A stretch of DNA of 9,032 nt. Source: Candidatus Tenebribacter mawsonii. GTDB taxonomy: Bacteria > Cloacimonadota > Cloacimonadia > Cloacimonadales > TCS61. Below, one piece after another: positions 1-7,145 of the stretch. The stretch lies in contig JAVCCD010000024.1 of the NCBI GenBank assembly GCA_030765665.1, positions 1 through 9,032 of the forward strand, given 5' to 3'. The position numbers and the translations under genes are program-made. Position 1 is the stretch's first letter, and every line of letters begins with the position of its first letter. The notes beneath the pieces were generated by a model. That model was not told the DNA's origin. It did no database searches and was given only the letters and a program-made list of their open reading frames with translations.

Positions 1-120
1 CAAGTAATTACATTCTGCTTCAAGATCAGTTGGTCTATCAAGATTTGTGTTTGGTTCCGTTGTTGTTCCGCAAAATGTAAGCAATATTGCTAATATAAGA
101 GTGCTAACTATTTTTATCAT
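1..120 (-). CDS. N-terminal part of a putative lipoprotein (runs off the left edge)
   Basis: Reading leftwards from ATG at 118-120, the first 40 codons are open to the window edge. Residues 1-16 look like a signal peptide: Lys3, then a hydrophobic run (IVSTLILAILLTF), then Cys17. L-T-F-C is an imperfect lipobox, because Phe at -1 is unusual although relaxed lipoboxes are known in FCB bacteria. After Cys17 comes a short T/P/N-rich linker and then PTDLEAE, which resembles the first strand of a fibronectin type III domain. That resemblance is only suggestive, because the rest is missing. The start overlaps the gmhB stop as ATGA, so translation is probably coupled; a GAGG motif lies 13 nt upstream. 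By inference it is an envelope lipoprotein in the lptD-gmhB operon. It is too short to assign to a family. Confidence 0.6.
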   Translation of the reverse strand, partial: MIKIVSTLILAILLTFCGTTTEPNTNLDRPTDLEAECNYL

Positions 121-695
121 TTTTTTTCTAGTTCCTCTATTAATTTTACTGCAACAGATAGATCTTTCACAATAAAATCAGGTTTGTACTCAGTCTCATT
201 TCTGTTTTGTAAAAATTCATTTTCTCCGCCACCAGAGCGAACAAATATTGTTCTAAGCCCAGCATTTTTACCAAACCCAATATCAGAATATCTATCTCCG
301 ATCATAAATGACTCTTTAGTGTTAAATTCAAATCTTTCTTTTGCTTTTTGGAACATCCCAATACCTGGTTTTCTGTCTTCATGATGAATATTGTATGGTT
401 CAATAACTCCTTTAACATGATATGGAGAATAGAATATTTCATCCACTTTAGCATGACCTTTTGCCAGATCATTTATTAATTTAGTATTGATCTTATCCAC
501 ATCTTCGATCTTAAAATAACCGTAAGCAACACCAGCTTGATTTGTAACAACAAAAACCAGAAATCCCATTTTGTTCAGTTTGTTTATAGCTTCAGCTGCA
601 AATGGATATAAATGCAAATCTTCAGGTTTATTTATATATCCGAATTCATCGGCGTTTATTGTACCGTCGCGGTCTAGAAAAACAGCTTTTTTCAT
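117..695 (-). CDS. gmhB: D-glycero-D-manno-heptose-1,7-bisphosphate 7-phosphatase (HAD-IIIA family)
   Basis: A 192-aa cytoplasmic HAD phosphatase, close to the usual GmhB length of about 190. The family removes the 7-phosphate from heptose 1,7-bisphosphate on the way to ADP- or GDP-heptose for LPS core or glycans. All HAD motifs are visible: motif I F-L-D-R-D-G-T (Asp8 nucleophile, Asp10 acid/base), motif II V-V-T-N-Q-A-G (Thr51), motif III R108-K109-P, and motif IV G-D-R-Y-S-D (Asp134, Asp138). The start at 695 is preferred to the in-frame ATG at 719 because GGAG lies five bases upstream and the protein then begins directly with MKKAVFLDRDGT. Oddity: the loop before R-K-P reads S-P-Y-H ... 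H-E-D where typical zinc-binding GmhB has C-P-H-H ... C-x-C, so the zinc site appears lost. It lies 68 bp downstream of lptD on the same strand, which supports an LPS role. A related HAD phosphatase with another sugar phosphate substrate cannot be excluded. Confidence 0.85.
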   Translation of the reverse strand: MKKAVFLDRDGTINADEFGYINKPEDLHLYPFAAEAINKLNKMGFLVFVVTNQAGVAYGYFKIEDVDKINTKLINDLAKGHAKVDEIFYSPYHVKGVIEPYNIHHEDRKPGIGMFQKAKERFEFNTKESFMIGDRYSDIGFGKNAGLRTIFVRSGGGENEFLQNRNETEYKPDFIVKDLSVAVKLIEELEKK

Positions 696-736
696 TTTTT
701 CTCCATCTACACCAAACATTCCTTTTTAGCTTATCG

Positions 737-755
737 GTCAATTCGTGGAATTGAC
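737..755 (-). other. Intergenic RNA hairpin between lptD and gmhB
   Basis: On the minus strand GTCAATTC and GAATTGAC form a perfect 8-bp stem with a 3-nt loop, beginning 8 nt after the lptD stop codon. No U-tract follows on either strand, so it is not a standard intrinsic terminator. It may stabilise the 3' end of lptD, be a processing site, or partly attenuate gmhB. The structure is plain in the sequence; its role is inferred. Confidence 0.45.
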
Positions 756-763
756 TCTACTCT

Positions 764-3232
764 CTAATTATGATCTGATGTGGTGAATTTTAGAGCATCT
801 TCCAATTTAAGATCAAATATTTTAAATTGATAGTTCCAATAATCTCCCTGCTTTGTATATTTAAATGTCATTTTCCAACAATGAAGATCACGAGTTATCA
901 AGAAATTATGTGATACCAATTCATCTGCTTGCAGATCAATATAGTTATCATAAGAGATTGCCCAGTTCTTAGTTATGCGTGCCGACACTGACATCCTTAA
1001 ATTACTATTATATTCATCAATTGCATATTGGGCTTTATTTAGGCTATAGATATGTGAAACTGTAAACGCCCAACTTTTTTCTTCCCTATCCAGATCATCC
1101 AATTCTTCCAGAGAAGTTATAGTCCTTTCATCGTCAGTATCAATTGAATCGCTACTAAAAAAATCACCTGAAGCAAAATCATTTTTAGCCAGTGGGAAGT
1201 AGTCAACATAACCTGCATCACCAGACACTTTGAGAACAGAAGTAAGATTAAAATCCCAGTTCTTCACACCAATGTCCCATTCATTTGGATTCCAGCTTTT
1301 TATACCTATGTCATATGTAGCCTGTGAGAAACCTCCCTTAGGCTTTGTAGAGATATCAACCAGACCAAAAGTAATATTATTTGGTTTTAACTGCAATGAA
1401 TGCGAGATATCACTGAATCCGTTATCTTGTTCATAATCATAACTTATGCCAGATGATATATTGAAGAAATCATTGATCTTGCGTTCCTTTTTGTTCGTGC
1501 CTGCAGCAAGTTTAAGCTGCCATTTATTTCCAAGAGAAAAATTCACTTTCCTACTTTTTACGGCAGAACTCAATCCTACATTACCAAAACTGTAAAATCT
1601 ATCATTATCAGAAAAATCAGGGCGATAGGTGAAACTTATTCTTGGTGTAACAATGTGTCGGATCGCTGAGATGTAAAATTTTGGTAAAGCTCTCATCCCA
1701 TAAAGATTGAATGACATTGTAGAGCCTGAATTATAATCCATGCCACGCACAAATTTTACATTATTCTTATCTCTATCATACCAGGCTTCGTTACCTGAAA
1801 TTGATTGAGATAGATTTAACCAACCCTTAAATTTATAAGAATAACTTAACCCGGCTGTATGTTTCACTCCTGCATTATGTTGATTCCCTGTAGCATAAGT
1901 TGTATCGGGACCCAATGTATCATCATAAAGCACATCCCAAAACGTTGCTGTAGAATCATTGATGTCACCTTGATGAATTGCCTTAATATTATAAGAGTAA
2001 GAGAAGTTCTCCCACCATGCATCATCAGGAATATTATCAACATCATCTACAAAAAATTCATAAATTGGTCTAGTTGTAAGTCTATAGGACACACTAGGTA
2101 AAGTGATATCCTTTGTTTTATTTTCCAGATCATCAACATAATTTGCAGATATATATAAAGTACTATTAAAAAGAGGTTTTTTGAATGACATTGATGAAGT
2201 GATTTTTTCTGCCAACCGTTCATCAAGGTTTTCACTGCCTTCCCATACTTGTTTACTACTCACAAAATTCAAATTCATATCAAAAGTAGTTTTGTTGCCA
2301 AAATCATGATGATGTCTGTTTTTGATATTCCATTCATATTGTGATATTTGTGGTCCTTGTATTTTCTTTTGTAAAATGGCATTGAAGAAACCATCGTGAA
2401 TATATCTTTGCTTGTATTTAGAACGAAAACCAAGTTCCCAACCTGTTAACTCGTAATAATCTATTGCCAATGTGAAATCTGCATGATTTTTATAGGCAAA
2501 ATAATATGCGATGTTTTCAAGATATTTTCCACGGGTATTATTCCAGCCTGGAGATGGAACTAATATACCAGATTGCCTACCGCGTTTTAGTGTAAAAGTT
2601 CCAAACGGAAAAGCAAAAACAGGAAAATGGTTTACATAAAAAACAACCGGTTTTGCTACAAATTTATCATCTCGATAAAAACGAAGTTCTTTTGCCTGAA
2701 TATAAAAATGGGGATGTAAAGCATTACAAGTAGTAAAAACTCCCTCGTCAACATCATAAGTATCATCATCAATTTTTCGTATTTCTGTACCGTAATAGTA
2801 ACCTTTATCAAATTTGCTGGCTCCACCAATAACTAAACCCCATTTGGTTTGAAGATCATATGAGATGTCTTTACCCAGCATATTTTGAGTTCCATCTTGC
2901 AGATACGATCTCCCTCTGGCAAAAGCTTGCTCTTTTTTTAGATCAATTATTATTGTATCCGCATTTATAATAGAAGTATGATAAGTTACAGATGTATTCC
3001 CACTTAACTGGATGATCTCTTCTTCAACATCATAATTCACGCTATCTGCAACATAAGAGAGTGAATCTGATTGGAGGCTGTCTGCAACCTCTAATGTATC
3101 CGCAAATAAAGAATCAACCGCTGGAAATTTTTCTTCTTCATAAACTTCCTGCGTCCATAAAAATACGGTAACCGCAATAAACATCGAGGCTAAGATTATT
3201 ACAGCTTTTTCTCTATTATTAGATCTTTTCAT
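764..3232 (-). CDS. lptD: LPS-assembly outer-membrane protein LptD (OstA/Imp)
   Basis: An 822-aa protein from the chosen start. LptD is the outer-membrane barrel that, with lipoprotein LptE, places LPS in the outer leaflet. Order: residues 1-26 hold a basic start and a hydrophobic signal segment (VIILASMFIAVTVFLW). Residues 39-64 are rich in D-S-L/D-T-L, as often seen in Bacteroidota-type LptD. About 70-215 form the periplasmic OstA-like jellyroll, with E-G-V-F-T-T-C-N, then K-P-V-x-F-Y-V-N-H-F-P-V and P-F-G. The rest is a barrel rich in aromatic, Asn and Ser residues, ending in the hallmark R-D-L-H-C-W near 782-786. There are only two cysteines, Cys169 and Cys785. A highly acidic segment precedes the last strands. 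The open frame extends upstream to 3388, but those 52 codons look non-coding. The start at 3232 lies just below a promoter-like sequence and gives a proper signal sequence, although no Shine-Dalgarno is visible. gmhB and a lipoprotein follow in the same direction. Confidence 0.88.
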   Translation of the reverse strand: MKRSNNREKAVIILASMFIAVTVFLWTQEVYEEEKFPAVDSLFADTLEVADSLQSDSLSYVADSVNYDVEEEIIQLSGNTSVTYHTSIINADTIIIDLKKEQAFARGRSYLQDGTQNMLGKDISYDLQTKWGLVIGGASKFDKGYYYGTEIRKIDDDTYDVDEGVFTTCNALHPHFYIQAKELRFYRDDKFVAKPVVFYVNHFPVFAFPFGTFTLKRGRQSGILVPSPGWNNTRGKYLENIAYYFAYKNHADFTLAIDYYELTGWELGFRSKYKQRYIHDGFFNAILQKKIQGPQISQYEWNIKNRHHHDFGNKTTFDMNLNFVSSKQVWEGSENLDERLAEKITSSMSFKKPLFNSTLYISANYVDDLENKTKDITLPSVSYRLTTRPIYEFFVDDVDNIPDDAWWENFSYSYNIKAIHQGDINDSTATFWDVLYDDTLGPDTTYATGNQHNAGVKHTAGLSYSYKFKGWLNLSQSISGNEAWYDRDKNNVKFVRGMDYNSGSTMSFNLYGMRALPKFYISAIRHIVTPRISFTYRPDFSDNDRFYSFGNVGLSSAVKSRKVNFSLGNKWQLKLAAGTNKKERKINDFFNISSGISYDYEQDNGFSDISHSLQLKPNNITFGLVDISTKPKGGFSQATYDIGIKSWNPNEWDIGVKNWDFNLTSVLKVSGDAGYVDYFPLAKNDFASGDFFSSDSIDTDDERTITSLEELDDLDREEKSWAFTVSHIYSLNKAQYAIDEYNSNLRMSVSARITKNWAISYDNYIDLQADELVSHNFLITRDLHCWKMTFKYTKQGDYWNYQFKIFDLKLEDALKFTTSDHN

Positions 3233-3239
3233 AGTTGGC

Positions 3240-3267
3240 ATTATTCTTGGCACAATAATTGTGTCAA
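3240..3267 (-). promoter_or_regulatory. Candidate sigma70-type promoter for lptD-gmhB
   Basis: On the minus strand a perfect TTGACA (3267-3262) is followed after 16 bp by AATAAT (3245-3240), five of six matches to TATAAT. Only 7 nt separate the -10 box from the lptD ATG at 3232, so transcription would begin at or next to the start codon and give a leaderless or nearly leaderless mRNA. That agrees with the missing Shine-Dalgarno. The motif match is direct; promoter activity is inferred. Confidence 0.5.
3247..3267. promoter_or_regulatory. 21-bp operator-like inverted repeat
   Basis: Arms TTGGCACAAT (3247-3256) and ATTGTGTCAA (3258-3267) pair at 9 of 10 positions around one central base. The inner core CACAAT-n-ATTGTG is perfect. 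It covers the -35 box and spacer of the lptD promoter and lies about 20 bp upstream of a TATAAT on the opposite strand, where a dimeric repressor could act on both directions. A further half-site, TTGACACAAT, occurs at 3326-3335. I do not recognise the regulator, and no regulator gene is in the window. Confidence 0.45.
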
Positions 3268-3285
3268 GCATGGCATGTAACAGTG

Positions 3286-3291
3286 TATAAT
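3286..3291 (+). promoter_or_regulatory. Candidate -10 box for the permease gene
   Basis: A perfect TATAAT lies 152 bp before the permease ATG on the plus strand. The matching -35 position falls on the right arm of the palindrome and is a poor match to TTGACA, which would suit an activated or weak promoter. A second TTGACA at 3326-3331 has no good -10 partner at normal spacing. Chance occurrence is quite possible in such AT-rich DNA. Confidence 0.25.
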
Positions 3292-3443
3292 GGTCATCGA
3301 GGTAAAAAGATGAGCAATAAATATTTTGACACAATAGGAACAGAATAATTTGTTTCTTCACAGAGTTAGGAATCGGAACGTAATTCATGCTTGGTTTTCG
3401 TCTATTCCATGCGGTACTTGAATGGAAATGGGAAAGGGGATTA

Positions 3444-4172
3444 ATGGATCAGTTAATATATATCGGATTATTTATTTTTCTTTTTTCTGCAATTTTGCAG
3501 GGTCTTACAGGTTTTGGCTTTTCAATTCTGGCTGTACCTCTAATTACAATATTTATCTCACCAAAAATCGCAGTTCCAATCTTATTAATTTATTCAATAA
3601 TAATTAATATTGTAGTGCTTTATTCTGCTAGAAAAGCGGTAGATCTAAAAAAGATTTGGATTCTGCTGGTTGCAGGAATAGTTACAATGCCCTTAGGAAC
3701 ACATTTACTAGTTATAATGAACGAAGATTTGTTAAAAATATTTATTGGTTCAATGATATTAATTTTTGGAATTCTCTTGCTTATTGGTTTCAGAAGGCAA
3801 TTTAAAAATGAAAAGATCGCAATGTTACCTGTTGGAATGCTTAGTGGTTTACTTGGTGGTAGTATTTCTGTAAGCGGTCCTCCCATAATTCTGTTTCTTT
3901 CAAATCAGGATGTAGATAAACATACATTTCGCGGTAATCTTGCAGCGTATTTTTTTATTTTAAATTTATTCACTATTCCAGTTTATTTTTGGAACGGACT
4001 ACTCACAAATGAAGTTTGGAATTATTCTTTAACTTTCCTTCCAGGTCTATTAGTCGGTGTTATTGTAGGAAATCTTCTTTCACATAAGATCAAAGAAGAT
4101 CATTTCAAAAAACTAACCCTGATTCTTTTAATAGCTATGGGAATACTTTCAATTATTTCAGGACTGAAGTAA
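3444..4172 (+). CDS. TauE/SafE family membrane permease (putative anion or sulfite exporter)
   Basis: A 242-aa polytopic membrane protein of the TauE/SafE (formerly DUF81) family. Members are linked to export of sulfite, sulfoacetate or related organic anions, but the substrate here cannot be read from sequence. The two family half-repeats are visible: Q-G-L-T-G-F-G-F at 19-26 followed by A-V-P-L, and G-L-L-G-G-S-I-S-V-S-G-P-P at 135-147. I count about seven or eight hydrophobic spans (near 4-34, 42-61, 70-91, 95-116, 126-152, 165-185, 195-213, 222-240), as is usual. The start at 3444 is chosen because AAAGGGG sits four bases upstream and the protein opens with its first membrane span. The longer in-frame start at 3387 would add 19 residues that do not fit the family and would overlap the intergenic region. 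It is divergent from lptD. No strong terminator follows. A role in sulfur metabolism is only a family-level possibility. Confidence 0.82.
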   Translation: MDQLIYIGLFIFLFSAILQGLTGFGFSILAVPLITIFISPKIAVPILLIYSIIINIVVLYSARKAVDLKKIWILLVAGIVTMPLGTHLLVIMNEDLLKIFIGSMILIFGILLLIGFRRQFKNEKIAMLPVGMLSGLLGGSISVSGPPIILFLSNQDVDKHTFRGNLAAYFFILNLFTIPVYFWNGLLTNEVWNYSLTFLPGLLVGVIVGNLLSHKIKEDHFKKLTLILLIAMGILSIISGLK

Positions 4173-4245
4173 ATTAAGTTTTTACAGTTATCAAATTCAT
4201 TGAATTAAGACGGTTAGTGTGTTTGATAGCAAAAGTACCTTTTCA

Positions 4246-4275
4246 TTTGACAGAAAGCTGAGCATTAAAAATTTG
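4246..4275 (+). promoter_or_regulatory. Candidate promoter for gcvPA-gcvPB
   Basis: TTTGACA at 4246-4252 contains a perfect -35 hexamer. No consensus -10 sits 17 bp downstream. Instead AAAATTTG lies at 4268-4275, one mismatch from the TAnnTTTG -7 element of Bacteroidota promoters, with TTTG 18 bp upstream (slightly short of the usual 19-21). The sequence down to the Shine-Dalgarno AAGGAG at 4296-4301 is almost pure A/T. A promoter in this gap is likely; the exact elements are uncertain. The gap from 4173 to 4308 shows no glycine-riboswitch core. Confidence 0.35.
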
Positions 4276-4308
4276 TATTAATATTATATTATTTTAAGGA
4301 GTTAAAAC

Positions 4309-5652
4309 ATGCCTTATATTTCCAATACAGATAAGGAAAGAAAAGAAATGTTGGCTACAATTGGAGTAAGCAAATTCGATGATTTATTAGTCAATATTCC
4401 TAATAAATTCCTCTTGCAAAAAGACTGCTGTTTAGAACATGCTTATTCCGAGCTGGAAATTTCTAGACAAATCTCAAGATTAGCATCAAAAAATATTTCT
4501 TCTGCTCAGGCAAATTCTTTTCTTGGTGGTGGTATCTATGACCATTTTATTCCTGCTGCTATAGATCATGTGTTGTTAAAACCCGAATTTCATAGTGCTT
4601 ACACACCCTATCAAGCAGAGGTAAGCCAAGGAACATTACAGTATATTTACGAATATCAAACAATGATCTGTGACCTAACGGGAATGGAAATTTCCAATGC
4701 TGGAATGTATGATGGAGCATCTGCTGCTGCTGAAGCTATTCTAATGGCGACGCGAAAAACTAAAAAACTTAAGGCAGTTCTTGCAGGAACGATCAATCCA
4801 TTGTATCTGGAAGTAATCAAAACATACACCGTTGGAGTTGGAATCGAACTAGTTATTGTTCCTACAAAAAATGGATTAATTGATCTTGATGAATTGAAAA
4901 ATGCAGTAGATGATGAAACAAGCTGCGTACTTCTTCAAACTCCAAACTTTTTTGGAAACATTGAAAATGCTTTTGCCGTTGAAGAGATAACACATTCTAC
5001 AAAAAAGGCTCTGTTCATTGTGGCTGTTGATCCTATTTCTTTAGCAGTTATAAATGCTCCATCAGAATATAAAGCAGATATTGTAGTTGGTGAAGGACAA
5101 GCACTTGGAAATGCTCAGAATTTTGGAGGACCGTTGTTCGGATTTTTAGCAGCAAATCTAAAACTGAGCAGAACAATGCCTGGACGTATTGTGGGAGCTA
5201 CATTAGATGCTGACGGCAAACGTAGTTATGCCCTTACATTACAAGCTCGTGAACAACATATACGTAGAGCTAAAGCCACTTCTAATATCTGTTCGAATCA
5301 AGCTTTGTGCAATTTAGCAGCCACTGTTTATATGACACTTATGGGAAGAGCAGGATTAAAAGAGGCTGCCACACAAAGTACAACTAAGGCTCATTACCTG
5401 GCAGAAAAGATTAGCAAATTGGAGGGTTTCGAATTAGCATTCACAGCTCCATTCTTCAAAGAATTTACAATTAATACACCCAAACCTGCGAAGGACATTA
5501 TAAATGAAATGCGCTCTAAAAATATCTTTCCAGGAATTGATCTGAAACAATTCGGACATGAAAATATGTTACTGATTGCAGTTACGGAGAAGAAGCGAAA
5601 ATGCGATCTGGATGAATTAGTAAAATCCCTACAGGAGGTATATAATGGCTAG
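4309..5652 (+). CDS. gcvPA: Glycine dehydrogenase (decarboxylating) subunit 1, P-protein N-terminal half
   Basis: A 447-aa soluble protein matching the usual length of the N-terminal P-protein subunit in bacteria with a split P-protein. With GcvPB it decarboxylates glycine and passes the aminomethyl group to the lipoyl arm of GcvH. Family motifs in order: F-L-G-G-G-I-Y-D-H-F (71-80), A-Y-T-P-Y-Q-A-E-V-S-Q-G (97-108), G-M-E-I-S-N-A-G-M-Y-D-G-A (125-137, with Gly where Ser is common in N-A-S), G-E-G-Q-A-L-G (261-267) and Q-A-R-E-Q-H-I-R-R-A-K-A-T-S-N-I-C (312-328). This subunit has the fold-type-I aminotransferase shape but lacks the PLP lysine, as expected. AAGGAG lies seven bases before the ATG. 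Its last 8 nt overlap gcvPB, which supports coupled synthesis of an alpha2-beta2 enzyme. I see no truncation or frameshift. Confidence 0.96.
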   Translation: MPYISNTDKERKEMLATIGVSKFDDLLVNIPNKFLLQKDCCLEHAYSELEISRQISRLASKNISSAQANSFLGGGIYDHFIPAAIDHVLLKPEFHSAYTPYQAEVSQGTLQYIYEYQTMICDLTGMEISNAGMYDGASAAAEAILMATRKTKKLKAVLAGTINPLYLEVIKTYTVGVGIELVIVPTKNGLIDLDELKNAVDDETSCVLLQTPNFFGNIENAFAVEEITHSTKKALFIVAVDPISLAVINAPSEYKADIVVGEGQALGNAQNFGGPLFGFLAANLKLSRTMPGRIVGATLDADGKRSYALTLQAREQHIRRAKATSNICSNQALCNLAATVYMTLMGRAGLKEAATQSTTKAHYLAEKISKLEGFELAFTAPFFKEFTINTPKPAKDIINEMRSKNIFPGIDLKQFGHENMLLIAVTEKKRKCDLDELVKSLQEVYNG

Positions 5653-7096
5653 TACAATTTTTGAAAAACATAGTCCTGGTCGTAAAGGTTATACTCTTCC
5701 TGATAATGATGTAGATATCAAATTAGAAAACTGTATCCCAACTGAGTTTAGCAGAAAGGAAGATGCACGTCTTCCAGAAGTAAGTGAGCTAGATGTAATG
5801 CGTCACTTTTTGGAGCTTGCTCAAATGAACCACTGCATCGAAAAAGGGTTTTACCCACTAGGTTCCTGTACAATGAAATATAATCCAAAGATTAATGAAA
5901 CTTTAGCTCGTAATCACAGTTTCAATAATTTACACCCTTTCCAGGATGAAAATTCAGTACAAGGTGCTCTGGAAATCCTTTATGATTTGCAGGAAGCATT
6001 AGCTGAAATTTCGGGATTTGCGAAAGTGACTTTGCAGCCTGTTGCAGGTGCTCATGGTGAATTTACCGGACTCAAAGTAATGAAAGCTTATCACGATTCC
6101 AAAGGGCATGCAAATAAGAAAAAAATAATTCTCCCAGACTCTGCTCATGGTACAAATCCTGCTAGTGTAGTTCTTGCCGGTTTTGAAGTAGTTGAGATCA
6201 AATCTAATGATAAGGGACTGGTTGATATAGATGACCTGAGAGCACACGTTGATGAGAACACTGCCGGATTCATGCTCACGAATCCAAATACGCTCGGATT
6301 GTTTGAAACTCAAGTTGAAGAAATCTCTGAAATAGTTCATAGTGTAGATGGACTCATGTATATGGACGGTGCAAATTTTAATGCTATCTTAGGAATTGTA
6401 AAACCAGGTGAGATGGGTTTTGATATTATGCATTATAATTTACATAAAACATTTGCAACCCCACATGGTGGAGGTGGTCCAGGTTCTGGTCCGATAGGAG
6501 TACGTACTGATCTGGCAAAATTCTTACCCACTCCGATGATAGATAAATATGATGAAAAATACTTCCTAGATTACAGTCATGAAGAAACTTCCCTAGGAAA
6601 AGTACATTCTTTCTTTGGAAATTTTGCTGTAAATCTACGAGCTTACATATATATAAAAATGCTAGGAACAAAGGGATTAAGACGGATTTCTGAAAATGCT
6701 GTGATTAATGCAAACTATATTCAGAAAAAACTGGAAAAATATTATGATATTCCGTATAAAGATCAGTACTGTATGCACGAATTTGTAGCAAGTGGTGTTT
6801 GGCAGAAAGAAAAATATGGCATTAGTACATTAGATATCGCCAAGCGTATTCTGGATAAAGGTTTTCATGCTCCAACTATATACTTCCCACTAATTGTACC
6901 TGAAGCAATGATGATCGAGCCGACAGAAACTGAAAGTATGGAAACTCTGGATGATTTCATCACCGCAATGATAGATATTGCCAAAGAATGCGAAGAACAT
7001 CCTGAACTGCTGACTGGTGCACCGCAGAACACTCCTGTGAAGCGAGTGGATGACACCTTGGCAGTGCGACAATTAAATGTGAAATTCGAATGGTGA
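5645..7096 (+). CDS. gcvPB: Glycine dehydrogenase (decarboxylating) subunit 2, P-protein C-terminal half
   Basis: The 483-aa PLP-bearing partner of GcvPA. Diagnostic motifs: G-F-Y-P-L-G-S-C-T-M-K-Y-N-P (68-81), Q-P-V-A-G-A-H-G-E (131-139), P-D-S-A-H-G-T-N-P-A-S (164-174), D-G-A-N-F-N-A-I-L-G (241-250), and N-L-H-K-T-F followed by the A-T-P-H-G-G-G-G-P-G loop, in which Lys268 is the expected Schiff-base lysine. Together with GcvPA it is a complete P-protein of the glycine cleavage (or, reversed, glycine synthase) system. The start codon lies inside the last codons of gcvPA. A perfect AGGAGG at 5633-5638, six bases upstream, fixes it. A strong terminator ends the operon 49 nt after the stop. 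The T, H and L proteins must be encoded elsewhere. Confidence 0.97.
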   Translation: MASTIFEKHSPGRKGYTLPDNDVDIKLENCIPTEFSRKEDARLPEVSELDVMRHFLELAQMNHCIEKGFYPLGSCTMKYNPKINETLARNHSFNNLHPFQDENSVQGALEILYDLQEALAEISGFAKVTLQPVAGAHGEFTGLKVMKAYHDSKGHANKKKIILPDSAHGTNPASVVLAGFEVVEIKSNDKGLVDIDDLRAHVDENTAGFMLTNPNTLGLFETQVEEISEIVHSVDGLMYMDGANFNAILGIVKPGEMGFDIMHYNLHKTFATPHGGGGPGSGPIGVRTDLAKFLPTPMIDKYDEKYFLDYSHEETSLGKVHSFFGNFAVNLRAYIYIKMLGTKGLRRISENAVINANYIQKKLEKYYDIPYKDQYCMHEFVASGVWQKEKYGISTLDIAKRILDKGFHAPTIYFPLIVPEAMMIEPTETESMETLDDFITAMIDIAKECEEHPELLTGAPQNTPVKRVDDTLAVRQLNVKFEW

Positions 7097-7145
7097 TATA
7101 AGGAAGATTAGCAGCTAACAAGACGAACTATATAAAAATTTGTTG

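Noticed and set aside
696..719. Longer gmhB start at 719
   Set aside because: Its eight extra residues overlap the clear GGAG ribosome-binding site for the ATG at 695, and HAD motif I normally follows the start closely.
3247..3267. CIRCE/HrcA operator or a full sigma54 promoter
   Set aside because: CIRCE has TTAGCACTC arms with a 9-bp spacer, unlike this site. The sigma54 -12 GC dinucleotide is absent (TTGT).
3233..3388. Longer lptD reading frame starting at 3388
   Set aside because: The 52 extra codons lack a signal-peptide pattern at the right place, run through the promoter-like region and overlap the longer divergent permease frame. The start at 3232 gives a proper signal segment.
3387..3443. 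Longer permease reading frame from 3387
   Set aside because: The 19 extra residues do not fit TauE/SafE proteins, and a good ribosome-binding site precedes the ATG at 3444.
5999..6340. 113-codon minus-strand frame inside gcvPB
   Set aside because: It lies wholly within a highly conserved gene on the other strand and has no recognisable motif or context; it is a shadow frame.
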